Positions 45,521 to 55,251 of a DNA stretch of 64,000 nt are shown piece by piece. The notes below the pieces were generated by a model that ran no database searches, was not told the DNA's origin, and saw only the letters and a program-made list of their open reading frames with translations. How positions within the stretch are numbered: the stretch's first letter is position 1; the number at the start of each line of letters is the position of its first letter. This DNA comes from an uncultured Latescibacterota bacterium (GTDB taxonomy: Bacteria > Latescibacterota > UBA2968), in contig OY282377.1 in the NCBI GenBank assembly GCA_958295785.1, positions 124,001 through 188,000 on the forward strand, given 5' to 3'. A program made the translations under genes and the position numbers.

Positions 45521-47692
45521 TTACATGATATTGACCCTCTCACCGGTCTCAAGACTACGCATAGCCCCGAAGCATACGCGGTGTGTGCCGACCATAGTCT
45601 GCCAAGATATGGGCCATGTACCGCCATTGCGGCAGACATCGAGGAAAGTGTGCAGTTCCTCCGCAAAGCCCTTGGCCTGCTTGCCGCGCACATTCCTGCC
45701 CCCGCCATAGAATCGGGTCGTGCGGAAATCGTCCACAACCGCGCTCTTGCCATCTGCAAACATCTCGCAACGCTCCTTTGGCATATCCTTGTGCCCCTCG
45801 GCTAGGTACTGAATGGTCGCCAGCGAGCCATCGGTATATTGGATCGTGATCGCGACAGAATCTTCCGCCACAACGTCGCGTCGATCCGAGGAGATGTTAT
45901 TGGCCGTTACCGCCACCGGTTCATTGACTATCAGTGCCGTGCAAAAATCCACAAAGTGGCAGGCTTCGCCGATGAGGCGCCCGCCGCCTTCAGTGGGGTC
46001 GCGAATCCAATTATCCGCTGGAACGCGCCCGGCATTCACCCGATAGCTCACCACCATCGGGGTGTTGCGTTCCCTGAACGCGGCCTGCAACGCACGCGCA
46101 TGGGGCGAAAATCGACGGTTGAAACCGACCATTAGACACGGCCGTTGCCCGGCATTGCGGGCGTCCTTGAGTGCTTGTTCGATCTCGCCGAGTTCGGCTT
46201 CGTGGATGCAAAGCGGCTTCTCGACGAAGACATGCTTGCCGGCGTGCAACGCCGCGCTGACCAAAGAAGCGTGGCTGCCGTGCCGCGTGGCGATGAACAC
46301 GGCGTCGGTATCGTCCTGCCCGAGCAACGCCGCCGGATCAGTCGTCGCCAACCCGAAGTTGAATTGCCGTGCGGCCTGTTGCGCGCTCTTGCCAGTGCTC
46401 GTGCAGACCCCCGTCAGCTTGACGCCGCTCCGTTTGGTCAGATGCGGTAGCAATACGCCCTTGGCGAAGTTGCCTGCGCCGATAAAGCCCACGCCGATCT
46501 CGTTGTCACCCGAACCGACAGCATCGCCGTGATGTACCGTGCGTTCCAATGGCGCGTCTTTTGAGTATTCCAACAGAATACCGAGGTACTTGGGATCGAG
46601 TGCGCTGCCCTTGGGCACCTTGCCCTCTATCAGGGTGTATGCGTCGAGCGCGTCTTCAAAAGCCAAGCGATGCGTCACCAACGCCGACGGCGTTACTTTG
46701 CCCTGTTGTACCAAATACAAAAAGCTCTCCATGTTGCGTTGCTCGGTGAAGCGCACGTAAGCGAAGGGGTAGTCGTGCCCCCGTTCTTCATAAGCGGGAT
46801 CGAATCGCCCCGGGCCGTAGGACATTGACAGGCGCAGGTCGAGCTCCTTGCGGTAGAATGCCTCGCGCGGAATGTTCATGCCCACTGTCCCGACAGCGAT
46901 CACGCGGCCCTTGTGTCGAGACATCTCGGCGGCACGTATGACTGGCTCGCTACTGGGCGTGGCCGCAGTGATAATGACGGTATCGGCCCCGCGTCCTTCG
47001 GTAAACGCTTCGCAGGCTTTTTCGGGATCGGTATTGACAGCGACATCTGCCCCTAACTTTCCGGCGAGTGCCGCCCGTTCTTCGTCCAGGTCAAACCCCA
47101 GCACAGCGCAACCGTTGGCTTTCAGGATTTGCACGGTCAACAAGCCGAGCAAACCCAAGCCGATAACTGCGACGCGCTCGCCGATTATCGGCTGGGCCTG
47201 ACGCACGCCCTGAAGCGCGACTGCGCCGATGGTGGCAAAAGCAGCGTCTGGATATGAGACGCCTTCGGGAATCTTCGCGCATAGGTTCCGGGGAACAAAA
47301 TTGAACTCGGCGTGAGTCGCGTACCCCGCGCCGGCCACTGCCACGCGGTCGCCGGGCTTCAGTTCGGTGGCCTCGCGCCCGGCCTCGACGACATCGCCTG
47401 CGGCGGAATAGCCGAGACTGATCGGCTCGTTGAGTCTGGAGAAGACCTTTTCCATCGTGGGCTTGATCCCTTCGGTTTTCACTTTCTTCAGTACCTGTCT
47501 GACCAAATCGGAACGCGCCAGCGCCTTGCCGAGCAAGCTCTTCTTGGCGAGCATCAGCGAAGTCCTTTCCGTGCCAGATGAGACCACACTGGCCCTCGTC
47601 CGCACCAAAACACCGCCGCGCCCACACGCGGGCACCGGCACTTCGGCGAGCCGCAATTCACCGGTTCGATAGGACTGGAGAATCTGCTTCAT
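45521..47692 (-). CDS. Bi-domain oxidoreductase: zinc-type dehydrogenase fused to Gfo/Idh/MocA
   Basis: 723 residues. Residues 1-370 are an MDR dehydrogenase (VSSGTERTSL, SLGYSAAGDV, AVIGLGLLGLLTVQIL). Residues from about 390 are a Gfo/Idh/MocA domain (VGFIGAGNFAKGVLLPHL, EKPLCIHEAE, GFNRRFSP, EGGGRLIGEACHFVDF). This fusion is common in polysaccharide loci and is thought to process nucleotide sugars in two redox steps. ATG 47692 is used; an upstream TTG at 47722 has no Shine-Dalgarno. The fused arrangement is full length and intact. Confidence 0.9.
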   Translation of the reverse strand: MKQILQSYRTGELRLAEVPVPACGRGGVLVRTRASVVSSGTERTSLMLAKKSLLGKALARSDLVRQVLKKVKTEGIKPTMEKVFSRLNEPISLGYSAAGDVVEAGREATELKPGDRVAVAGAGYATHAEFNFVPRNLCAKIPEGVSYPDAAFATIGAVALQGVRQAQPIIGERVAVIGLGLLGLLTVQILKANGCAVLGFDLDEERAALAGKLGADVAVNTDPEKACEAFTEGRGADTVIITAATPSSEPVIRAAEMSRHKGRVIAVGTVGMNIPREAFYRKELDLRLSMSYGPGRFDPAYEERGHDYPFAYVRFTEQRNMESFLYLVQQGKVTPSALVTHRLAFEDALDAYTLIEGKVPKGSALDPKYLGILLEYSKDAPLERTVHHGDAVGSGDNEIGVGFIGAGNFAKGVLLPHLTKRSGVKLTGVCTSTGKSAQQAARQFNFGLATTDPAALLGQDDTDAVFIATRHGSHASLVSAALHAGKHVFVEKPLCIHEAELGEIEQALKDARNAGQRPCLMVGFNRRFSPHARALQAAFRERNTPMVVSYRVNAGRVPADNWIRDPTEGGGRLIGEACHFVDFCTALIVNEPVAVTANNISSDRRDVVAEDSVAITIQYTDGSLATIQYLAEGHKDMPKERCEMFADGKSAVVDDFRTTRFYGGGRNVRGKQAKGFAEELHTFLDVCRNGGTWPISWQTMVGTHRVCFGAMRSLETGERVNIM

Positions 47693-47734
47693 TAAGTAAT
47701 TGCTTTTTTTGGAGGAGTTCAAACGATGCCTTTG

Positions 47735-47983
47735 TTACGACAAGGGCTGCCCATGACGCCATAATTCGTATTCGCTTATATCAATTTCGCTATTCCAATA
47801 CACGGCATACCCTCCTTTTTCTACCTGTACAGACTTAAAGAATGCAGGATTTTTAAGAGGAGCAAACATATCTTTGTCAAGTAATCGCGTGATGTCATAC
47901 TTCCTTTTCTCGCGATTATTAAATTCCACCAATAAAGTATGATCACCTATGGGAATAACTGAAAGCACTCTGGGTATCGGCAT
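47735..47983 (-). CDS. DUF2442-family small protein
   Basis: 82 residues: MPIPRVLSVIPIGDHTLLVEF, then YDITRLLDKDMFAPLKNP and a C-terminal EIDISEYELWRHG, which is the DUF2442 pattern. It follows the DUF4160 gene by four bases. Such pairs recur in many bacteria and have been proposed as toxin-antitoxin-like modules; the activity is unproven here. AT-rich compared with the genes on each side, which suggests a separate arrival. Confidence 0.75.
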   Translation of the reverse strand: MPIPRVLSVIPIGDHTLLVEFNNREKRKYDITRLLDKDMFAPLKNPAFFKSVQVEKGGYAVYWNSEIDISEYELWRHGQPLS

Positions 47984-47987
47984 ACGC

Positions 47988-48236
47988 TTACTCCAAGGGA
48001 GGTAGTTTGTGAAATTCTTGAGAATCCCACATCTTCTTCAACTCAGCTTGGTTTGTCTTTGCCCATTCATCAACGAGTTTTTTTGCTCTTTTGGGAAGGT
48101 CTCCCTCAATCATATCCAGCGTATCAATATTGAATAAACCAACATACTCTCCATAGACAGCATGAAAATGAGGTGGAGGGTGATCTCCGAAAAATAATTT
48201 TATGACAAGACCGTAAAATCTCGCTACTTCAGGCAT
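47988..48236 (-). CDS. DUF4160-family small protein
   Basis: 82 residues with the family core FYGLVIKLFFGDHPPPHFHA, then GLFNIDTLDMIEGDLP and a Trp/Lys-rich helix at the C-terminus. It overlaps the stop of the Gfo-type gene upstream by eight bases and is followed at once by the DUF2442 gene. Likely partner of that protein. AT-rich. Confidence 0.75.
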   Translation of the reverse strand: MPEVARFYGLVIKLFFGDHPPPHFHAVYGEYVGLFNIDTLDMIEGDLPKRAKKLVDEWAKTNQAELKKMWDSQEFHKLPPLE

Positions 48237-49443
48237 CTGAGATCACCGACTCAATAGGTTTGAAAATTTTGTTTTGATGGGGGATGGAAGCTTTCAGCGA
48301 TTCGATACCGGAGGAGTCCAGCACGATCTCCCGGTCGGCTTCAAGAGCTACACGGGTCGCGAGGAAGAGCTCGGCGGTTTGGCGTATGTACTCAATGTCA
48401 ACACCCGGCGCGTTGCCCCCGCGCTCGCTCATGCCATAACTCGCGAGGATAGTCTGTTTGTGACCGTGCTGTCGAAACAGTGGTCGAAAGCGATTCTTGC
48501 ATTCCATGTTTGCGATGACCAATTCGCTAAAGTTGGTCATAGAAACCAGAAGGTCTCCCTTGTGGACATGGAGTTGTTCGTGTACGCCTTCGAAGGGTTC
48601 GCCCTTTTCAGAGAACGTGATGGCGGAGATTGACCCGTCGCCGAACACGCAGGACACGGCGATGTTGCAGTCGCTCCTATCTGCCCTTCCCGGGATAATG
48701 CGGATCGGATAGCGTCCTTCGGTCGGAATCAGATGCAAGTTGAAGTCCGTCCAATGGCACAGATTACCGAGTACGCGACCACCCTCAGACGGATGCAAAT
48801 ACCAGTGGTCCGGATCGAGTTTGTGACCAGCCACGAACCAGTTAATAATGCTCGTGCCTTCTTGAGTATCCATGGTTGTCAGCAAGTGCTGACTCAGAGG
48901 ACTTAAGGGACGATTGAAACCAAGACGGATGAGGGCATTTCCGACGGTTTCTGCGGTTGCCAACAGGCGGTGCAACTGGTCTTCATTGACGACATGGGGT
49001 TTCTCGATATGCACCGCCTTACCCGCCTCAATGGCGGCAATGGCGTACTCCGCATGGCTAGCGTGGTTCGAGGCGATGTAGACAAGGTCGATTGCCGGAT
49101 CGGACAGCACCTCCTCCGCGTCCGTTGTGTAATAAGCGGCCCGATAGTGCTCAAACAGCGACGCGGCTCGGTGAATGTCAATGTCCATAACGCCGCGCAA
49201 AACCTGCCCCACCTCTTTGTTCAGGTGGTAGGCGATGGTGCTGAAAGCGAAGTTGCCGCAACCGATTATCCCTACGTGGCGGGCACCGGAAGCCGATTTC
49301 TTGCGGACGGGGAGCACATCGTACTGGGCGTGCATGTGGTATTGCCCGCGTACCTTGGCCAAGGTACGCGATACCCCGTACATACGTGCGTAGCGAAGGA
49401 CCTTGCGGATCCGGAACCAGAGCGGTGATTTCGTGTAGTCCAT
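48229..49443 (-). CDS. Gfo/Idh/MocA-family oxidoreductase with N-terminal extension
   Basis: 404 residues. About 53 residues of basic N-terminus precede the dinucleotide-binding motif HVGIIGCGNFAFSTIAYHL. IEKPHVVNED is the family Lys-Pro motif, and GGRVLGNLCHWTDFNLHL lies in the C-terminal domain. It resembles the Gfo half of the fused enzyme at 45521 and probably acts on the same class of sugar. ATG 49443 follows AGGAT. It lies 9 bases after the truncated GT4 fragment. Confidence 0.85.
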   Translation of the reverse strand: MDYTKSPLWFRIRKVLRYARMYGVSRTLAKVRGQYHMHAQYDVLPVRKKSASGARHVGIIGCGNFAFSTIAYHLNKEVGQVLRGVMDIDIHRAASLFEHYRAAYYTTDAEEVLSDPAIDLVYIASNHASHAEYAIAAIEAGKAVHIEKPHVVNEDQLHRLLATAETVGNALIRLGFNRPLSPLSQHLLTTMDTQEGTSIINWFVAGHKLDPDHWYLHPSEGGRVLGNLCHWTDFNLHLIPTEGRYPIRIIPGRADRSDCNIAVSCVFGDGSISAITFSEKGEPFEGVHEQLHVHKGDLLVSMTNFSELVIANMECKNRFRPLFRQHGHKQTILASYGMSERGGNAPGVDIEYIRQTAELFLATRVALEADREIVLDSSGIESLKASIPHQNKIFKPIESVISDA

Positions 49444-49452
49444 ATCCTATTT

Positions 49453-49860
49453 TCACTTTGCAGAAGACTGAGCGATCAATTTTCGATAAAGGCCAGCCAT
49501 TGACGCGGCGATTGCGGGCCAAGTGTACTTTTCTCGCACCAGATTCCGGCCATTGTGTCCCATGCGGGTGCGGAGTTGATCGTCTGACAGCAAGGTGCTG
49601 ATCGCCTCAGTCACAGCCGCATCATTGGGTTCAACGACAAACCCTGCATCGTGTTCAGACACTTCAGGGAAGTTGCATTGCTTGGAGATGACCACGGGCA
49701 ATCCGGCCGCCAGTGCTTCGAGTATCGCCATGCTGAACCCCTCCGAGTGGGAGGGCAGGACGAACAGATCCGCGCACGCCAGTGCCGCCAACTTGGCCGT
49801 GCCGGTCAACAGGCCAGTGAATACGGTACTGCCTGAAGCCGGCGATCCCACACATGGCGG
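49453..49860 (-). pseudogene. GT4 glycosyltransferase, C-terminal fragment
   Basis: About 132 residues of the donor-binding half only: STVFTGLLTGTAKLAALAC, DLFVLPSHSEGFSMAILEAL and GLPVVISKQCNFPEV, ending in a normal C-terminus. No N-terminal half lies upstream. 49861-49985 is AT-rich sequence in which I see nothing. A 5' deletion has removed the first ~250 codons. Confidence 0.8.
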
Positions 49861-49985
49861 TTAGAACCTCCACCTAAAAGTTTTGGAAGTTGTCCGAAGA
49901 GTATCTAACGTCATGGCCCGTTCTTCCTTACTAGATCTGCTACTTCAACAACTTCACTTTTACTCTTTTCGAACCTTTTTGGGTA

Positions 49986-50624
49986 TCAAATTTTCCGACC
50001 AACAACAAGCATTTTATTTTTTACTGGGAACAAAATCAGCATTGTTCTGACCAAAGGGAAGAATAGATTAGCCAAAAAATTCGATTTGATAATACGTTTA
50101 AGATAGAAGACTAAAGGAAACGATAGTTCGTGGAACTTGTAAAGCTTTACAACTTCTAGACCAACCTGCCGAAATAGAATATCTCGCATTTCACTGGTAG
50201 AAAATATTTGTTTGTGTCCGAACTTGTGTGACGAATACATTGAGTTTAAAATTGAGAATCTTCCATTAGTGAGTTTGTAAGTCAATTCACCTACTCGGTG
50301 ATAGAAGCTATCCCTGCACGGTGTATCAATAAAAAGTAGGCCGTTCTTTTTTAAGACAGATGTTGCCGCCTGTAATGTAAGCAACGGATAATTGACGTGT
50401 TCAATAACGTCCCATAGCGTAACTGCATCAAAAGTAGCAGGGTGTTTCAACCAATACTCATTCTCAATAGGACGCTTAATGACGTCAAGTTTATACTTCT
50501 GTTTTGAGTAACAGGCTCTTTGATCATTTAGTTCTATTCCGGTAACATCGGCACCCTCAGCAACGAGCATAGAAAGAAACAGTCCTACACCACAACCGAT
50601 ATCTAGTACTTTGGTTTTTTTATT
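49986..50624 (-). pseudogene. SAM-dependent methyltransferase, main part (interrupted by IS copy 2)
   Basis: About 210 residues with the class I motif VLDIGCGVGLFLSMLVAEGADVTGIE, DAVTLWDVIEHV and LKKNGLLFIDTP. The N-terminal piece lies beyond the insertion sequence at 51719-51822. Removing the IS and one 3-base ATT repeat joins SGQPN to KKTKVLDIGCG in frame. Likely a glycan or lipid-carrier methyltransferase before disruption. AT-rich. A truncated product might still start at an internal codon but would lack the first SAM-binding strand. Confidence 0.75.
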
Positions 50625-51715
50625 AGGACTTACGCAATCTCCATTGGAATATGAGGTGCTTTGAGTTGTTGTCTCAAGAAGTCAGCCACCCCCCGGTATT
50701 TGACTTGATAAATGGTTTGTCCTGTTTGATAGGCCACCTGCGCGAGTCTTATCCAAACGAACATCGCACACCCAATATGATTTCGTACCATGCGTGCCAA
50801 CCGGCATTGACACTTTTCAAGCCCGGTCACCTGTTTGACTTCGCGGTGAAATTGCTCAATTTTCCATCTTTGGTGACACACCTTTTGTACCCCTGAAGAA
50901 TCGTTTTGAGCATGGTCGTTGGTCACGACATACGCCGTGCGTCTATCAGCAGACGCCACCCGGAATCATTTCACTTTGTGGTCTTTGGGAAACCCTCTGA
51001 TTTTAATTGGCTTGCCTTGTTTGCGTTGCGCTTGAGTCCAAGTTAAGCTATCTACGCGCTGGTAGGGGGTTGTGCCTGCCGAATCGTCCACGCGTCGGTT
51101 CGTCTTGAGGGGACAATAATAGGTTTTTTGCATCTGCTCTCTGTGTCGCATGACCGTTTTGGTCGCATACCCACTGTCCATCAAGACCCCGGTAAAAGGA
51201 AGGTCCTTCTGATAGACCAACGCAGAGAGCATGTCCTTGAGAGGATCCCATTTGGTTTTGCCATCGCCTTGCGGGTCATAAATCCGATAGTCAATCAACC
51301 AGAACCGATCCTGTTGCGGATTGACATAGACACATGTGACCCCCCCAATGCCATTGATGACGCCTTGGGCGTTGCCGCTCTATTGACGACGCACTCACGC
51401 GATCTTGCGCGCGTGTCGCTTGTCTAAAACCGTGTCATCAAAGATCACATCGCCTTCAGGCGTCAACGCGATGTGGTCTTTGACGTGTTCCCACACCAAG
51501 CGGGGGGGGATACGATCACCGGCGAGATAGCGGTTGATCATATCATGACTGAACCCTTCGCTATGGTCGGCGAAAGGGGTCAGGGTATCGTTGAGGGGAC
51601 GGCTAAGCAGATACTGACAGTAATCCAAACGCGTCGGGTGGCGCATTGACACCTCCTCAAAGTGATAAATTTTACGGAATTGCACCCTTTTTTAACTCAG
51701 CAGGCGTAAGTCCTA
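50625..51715 (-). mobile_element. Insertion sequence, copy 2 (same element as at 4164), 1091 bp
   Basis: Same ends (AGGACTTACGC and its complement) and nearly the same sequence as the copy at 4164-5252, in opposite orientation. ATT flanks both sides (50622-50624, 51716-51718). The flank match here is 3 bases whereas copy 1 shows 7, so the true target-duplication length is unclear. Interrupts the methyltransferase gene. Confidence 0.85.
50630..51685 (-). pseudogene. Transposase of IS copy 2 (broken)
   Basis: Better preserved than copy 1: MRHPTRLDYCQYLLSRPLND, IPPRLVWEHVKDHIALTP and DDTVLDKRHARKIA in one frame. A TGA then replaces Leu (TTA in copy 1), followed by VRRQ and the same TAG as copy 1. 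The frame continues through LIDYRIYDPQGDGKTK, a TGA after HKVK (TTA in copy 1), and RWKIEQFHREVKQVTGLEKC. Three in-frame stops, no frameshift. Confidence 0.85.
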
Positions 51716-51718
51716 TTA

Positions 51719-51822
51719 GGTTGACCTGAAATTCGCTCTTTTTTGCAATTGTCGATATTTTCCATAACCGTGTATCTCTTCAAGCAAAAACCACTTAAGA
51801 TCTCAAGGATGCCTCTACCCAT
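51719..51822 (-). pseudogene. Methyltransferase, N-terminal piece (right of IS copy 2)
   Basis: MGRGILEILSGFCLKRYTVM...ERISGQPN from ATG 51822 up to the insertion, in frame with KKTKVLDIGCG on the other side. A later ATG at 51765 is also possible. Starts 30 bases after the GT4 stop at 51852. Confidence 0.6.
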
Positions 51823-51851
51823 ACAAACGGCGAAAGAAACACAAGGAATAT

Positions 51852-52958
51852 TCAGGTGCCGCGTAACACTTGTTGATAAAGACAAACGAGGCGAGCCACC
51901 ACCACAGAATAGGCATACTCCATTTGAGCCTTACGGCGATTGAACTCGCCCATCTGCAACCGCATCTCTGGATCGGCGATCAGAGTTCGCAGAGCAGAAA
52001 CGAGTTCGTCCGTATCGGGACGACTAACAAGCAACCCGCCTTTGCCCTGCTCAATCATTTCAGGTATCGCACCAACTCGTGTGGCAACGACCGGCAAGCC
52101 TACCGCCATGGTTTCCAGCACCACATTGGGAAAACCTTCAGCATGAGAAGTAGGAAACAAGAACAACTCACTCGCGCTCATCTGTTGCAACACCATATTG
52201 GGGGATACCTCCCCTCCCAGCGTGACATTGGCTGGAAGTGACTGCAAATGGGGTTCCATATCGGCCTTCACGGGCCCCAGCAAGATGAATTCCACCTCAG
52301 GCAATTGCCGTGCTACTGCCAGAATCTCTCGACAGCCTTTGACGACTGTAATCCAACCGGCATACAATACCTTGATGCGTTCGGATGGCTTCACTGTGCA
52401 AGTAGCGCGGTATTGAAAAGCCGAATCCTGAATGAAATTGGGGAGTAAAACAGGATCGCGTTGTTCGCCGTGTTGCAAGTCAGCCAGACACGCGAAAGAA
52501 TCCCGATTCATCGCAATATTGAGTTTCGACAAATTGATCAGTTTTCGCAATGCCCACCAACTGATGCCGTTCCCGCGACCACCCGCGAACTCAGGGACAT
52601 TCCCGCGATAATGCACCACTACCGAGATACCCCAAAGACGCGCCAACAGAGCGCAGACCAAATCGCGGGCCGCCCCCCTAGGGCTCAAGCTACAATTCAG
52701 ATGAATTATATGGGGACGAACAAGGGTTAATTGCCAGAGAAGCGAAGCGATAATACGTACGGTACGCCTCCCTTCTCCAGCCCACAAGGAAATTGATCGG
52801 GCGCGTGCTTTATTGCGAATACCGGTATCGACAACATGCACGCGATAACCATCGGAGAGATCCTGCTCGACGATTCTTTGTGTCCACGACGCAATGCCGC
52901 CCGTGGCCCCGTGTAATGGAGAAATAAATAAGACATTCGTTTCAGAAGGAGAGATCAT
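51852..52958 (-). CDS. GT4-family glycosyltransferase
   Basis: 368 residues. NVLFISPLHGATGGIASWTQ at the start, GGxxSW-type acceptor loop, IKVLYAGWITVVKGCREILA and EGFPNVVLETMAVGLPVVAT for the donor-binding half. Its start overlaps the last 17 bases of the asparagine synthase gene, so the two are translationally coupled. A cytoplasmic sugar-adding step on the lipid-linked intermediate is expected. Linkage cannot be told. Confidence 0.9.
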   Translation of the reverse strand: MISPSETNVLFISPLHGATGGIASWTQRIVEQDLSDGYRVHVVDTGIRNKARARSISLWAGEGRRTVRIIASLLWQLTLVRPHIIHLNCSLSPRGAARDLVCALLARLWGISVVVHYRGNVPEFAGGRGNGISWWALRKLINLSKLNIAMNRDSFACLADLQHGEQRDPVLLPNFIQDSAFQYRATCTVKPSERIKVLYAGWITVVKGCREILAVARQLPEVEFILLGPVKADMEPHLQSLPANVTLGGEVSPNMVLQQMSASELFLFPTSHAEGFPNVVLETMAVGLPVVATRVGAIPEMIEQGKGGLLVSRPDTDELVSALRTLIADPEMRLQMGEFNRRKAQMEYAYSVVVARLVCLYQQVLRGT

Positions 52959-54813
52959 AGGTATCGAACCACAAAGATAGATGAAGTGCTTTCCACAAGA
53001 GAAAACCGCGATCCCGTTGACCCGATGTGTGTTCCATCAAGCATCGCCGCAACTGCAGAGGTTCGAAAAGTCCGCTTTTAGCTATCCTGCTGTCCAGAAG
53101 CACTGAACGAAGGTAGGCATTCAGCGGTTTGCGTAGCCAATATTCGTATGGTACACCGAAACTGGTTTTTGGTGCATCGAGAATCGAGTTGGGCACTGTT
53201 CCACGCAAGGCGCGGCGTAGAATGTACTTCTTTTTTCCCCATCGAACTTTCAAGTTCGCAGGCAACCCTAAGACATAATCAACCAGACTTTTATCGAGCA
53301 TGGGAACCCGCACTTCAATGCCATGAGCCATGGTGGCCTTGTCAACTTTTTCCAGAAATATGTTGGGCAATAGGATGCGTGTATCCGTGTACAACATGCG
53401 CTGGACGATATCCAGATGCCCAAGTCGCCGATCCCATTTGTAATACTCCGCAAAAGGATCCGTATCCAGAAGACGTTGTTGCAGAGAAGTATTCAGGATA
53501 CGCAAAGGTGCGGCTCTCGTCTCTTGCGTCAACAACAACGCCATGCGCAGGCCGGTATCGGACGTCCCGATCGTACTGAGGAAGCGATCACCTCGGTAAT
53601 AGAATGAATGCCACCGAGTACAGGAATTCATCCAGCGGACGAGCGGCAATATCCGTCGCCATGCCAAATAGAAGGACAGGACATTATAGCGTCGATAACC
53701 GGCAAAGATCTCGTCACCGCCGTCCCCTTGCAAAATGACCTTTGGATTTCCGGAGAGCTCGCGGCACAGAAGATAAAGCGGAAGATTGGCTGCGTCTCCG
53801 AAGGGCTCATCGTGGCAGGATACCAAGTGCTCAATGACGTGCTGTAGACGATAACCTTGAATATGGAGTTCATGGTGCTCAGTGCCATACTGTCGGGCGA
53901 CTTGTCGCGCCTTGGAGAGTTCGTTCACACCCCGATCATAATCGAAACCGACAGAAAAAGTCTGTAGTCGTCCTTGGTAATGCTTTGACGCCAGCGCGGT
54001 GATCGCGGAGGAATCGATCCCTCCGCTGAGAAAAACGCCCACTGGAACGTCACTAACGAGATGAGTTCGAACGGCTTGCTCCAGACGCTCTCGAATAACA
54101 GCAACCGCTTCTCTGGGTCTGACCTGCACCTGTTCAATGTCTTCAATTCGCCAATATGGCGTTGACCGGACGCTCGATTTATTGATTGTCGTGAAATGAG
54201 CTGGCAACACTTTCGCGATGCCTTCAAACAGGGTATTTGCACCCAAGGCGGCACCGTAGTAAAGGTACTCGTGCAAACCGGCGGTATGCACCCGCCGTGA
54301 TACGCGCCCCGAAGCGAGAATCGCTTTGATTTCCGATCCAAAAACGACTCCCGAGGACAGACGATAGTAATAGAGTGGTTTGATCCCAAAACGATCTCTG
54401 GCCAAGTGGAGCGTGTCGGTTCTCGCATCCCAAATCGCCAGTGCAAACATGCCATTGAAACGTCGGAACGCATCACTGCCCCAGCGAAGATAGGCATGCA
54501 GAACGACTTCGGAGTCGGAGCGTCCCAGAAAGACATGCCCATTCTGTTCCAGGGTTTCGCGCAAGTCCGTGAAATTATACACCTCACCGTTATAGACGAG
54601 GGTGACACGACCATCGGGCGACTGCATCGGCTGATGCCCGGCACTGGTCAAATCGATGATGCTGAGCCGCGTATGCCCGAACCCCATCGCACCTGACACC
54701 GCGATTCCCATATCATCAGGCCCGCGATGGCGCAAGGTCCCCGTCATGGCACGGAGCACACCTTCGTCCATTGAAGAACCTGCAAAATCAACAACCCCAC
54801 AAATCCCGCACAC
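52942..54813 (-). CDS. asnB: Asparagine synthase (glutamine-hydrolysing), AsnB-type
   Basis: About 623 residues from GTG 54813, chosen because it leaves Cys2 (MCGICGVVDF) as the N-terminal nucleophile of the glutaminase domain and has AGGAAAG upstream. Glutaminase motifs RHRGPDD, YNGEVYNF and SDSEVVL follow. The synthetase half has the ATP pyrophosphatase loop SGGIDSS (263-269) and EVRVPMLDK. In polysaccharide loci such enzymes often amidate uronic acid or amino acid groups on the glycan with nitrogen from glutamine, rather than making free asparagine. That role is inferred from position. Confidence 0.9.
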   Translation of the reverse strand: MCGICGVVDFAGSSMDEGVLRAMTGTLRHRGPDDMGIAVSGAMGFGHTRLSIIDLTSAGHQPMQSPDGRVTLVYNGEVYNFTDLRETLEQNGHVFLGRSDSEVVLHAYLRWGSDAFRRFNGMFALAIWDARTDTLHLARDRFGIKPLYYYRLSSGVVFGSEIKAILASGRVSRRVHTAGLHEYLYYGAALGANTLFEGIAKVLPAHFTTINKSSVRSTPYWRIEDIEQVQVRPREAVAVIRERLEQAVRTHLVSDVPVGVFLSGGIDSSAITALASKHYQGRLQTFSVGFDYDRGVNELSKARQVARQYGTEHHELHIQGYRLQHVIEHLVSCHDEPFGDAANLPLYLLCRELSGNPKVILQGDGGDEIFAGYRRYNVLSFYLAWRRILPLVRWMNSCTRWHSFYYRGDRFLSTIGTSDTGLRMALLLTQETRAAPLRILNTSLQQRLLDTDPFAEYYKWDRRLGHLDIVQRMLYTDTRILLPNIFLEKVDKATMAHGIEVRVPMLDKSLVDYVLGLPANLKVRWGKKKYILRRALRGTVPNSILDAPKTSFGVPYEYWLRKPLNAYLRSVLLDSRIAKSGLFEPLQLRRCLMEHTSGQRDRGFLLWKALHLSLWFDTYDLSF

Positions 54814-55085
54814 GGCTCTTTCCTTCAGAAATCCATCGAAAATAGTCAAAGAAGACGAATGGTGCTACAGCTTCATACACAATCACACGAGGCTTCTGCG
54901 GACTTTCATCACGCCTAAAACCATCTACTCATCAATGGAGCTCTATGTAAAGAGAGGTATGCCCTGGGGCTTTTTTTTCTGGTCTGCGTACTGCCAATCC
55001 ACATTGCAATCCCGCCACATATCGGAGGCCCCTCGCCTATCACTGACTTCTTCAGGTGTTATAGATCCACTTCATCACTCTCGCA

Positions 55086-55223
55086 TTAAGTGCCGCCCCC
55101 TCGCTTGCGGTACAGCACCAACCATCGAAACACCGTCCGCAAGTTGACACCCATAGCCACTGTCACTGTCACCGGATTGCCTCCTGCATGCGCCCTTGCT
55201 ATGGCAGGTCTGTACAACTTCAT
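55086..55223 (-). pseudogene. IS630-type transposase, N-terminal remnant
   Basis: 45 residues, MKLYRPAIARAHAGGNPVTV then AMGVNLRTVFRWLVLYRKRG, the helix-turn-helix start of a winged-helix/IS630-like transposase. It stops after GGGT and nothing of the catalytic domain follows. Not the same element as at 8967. The rest of 54814-55251 shows no gene. Confidence 0.65.
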
Positions 55224-55251
55224 CAGCGTCTTTTGATCCCAGAGTTTGATT

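Noticed and set aside
47578-47838. Small plus-strand gene near the DUF2442 gene
   Set aside because: Overlaps two well-supported minus-strand genes and has no ribosome site or similarity.
49827-49873. MCGIAGF-like start resembling asparagine synthase
   Set aside because: Only seven residues match in a frame overlapping the GT4 fragment; the following sequence has no glutaminase motifs.
51000-51420. UGA codons in IS copy 2 as selenocysteine
   Set aside because: Both replace Leu codons that are TTA in the other copy, so they are ordinary nonsense changes.
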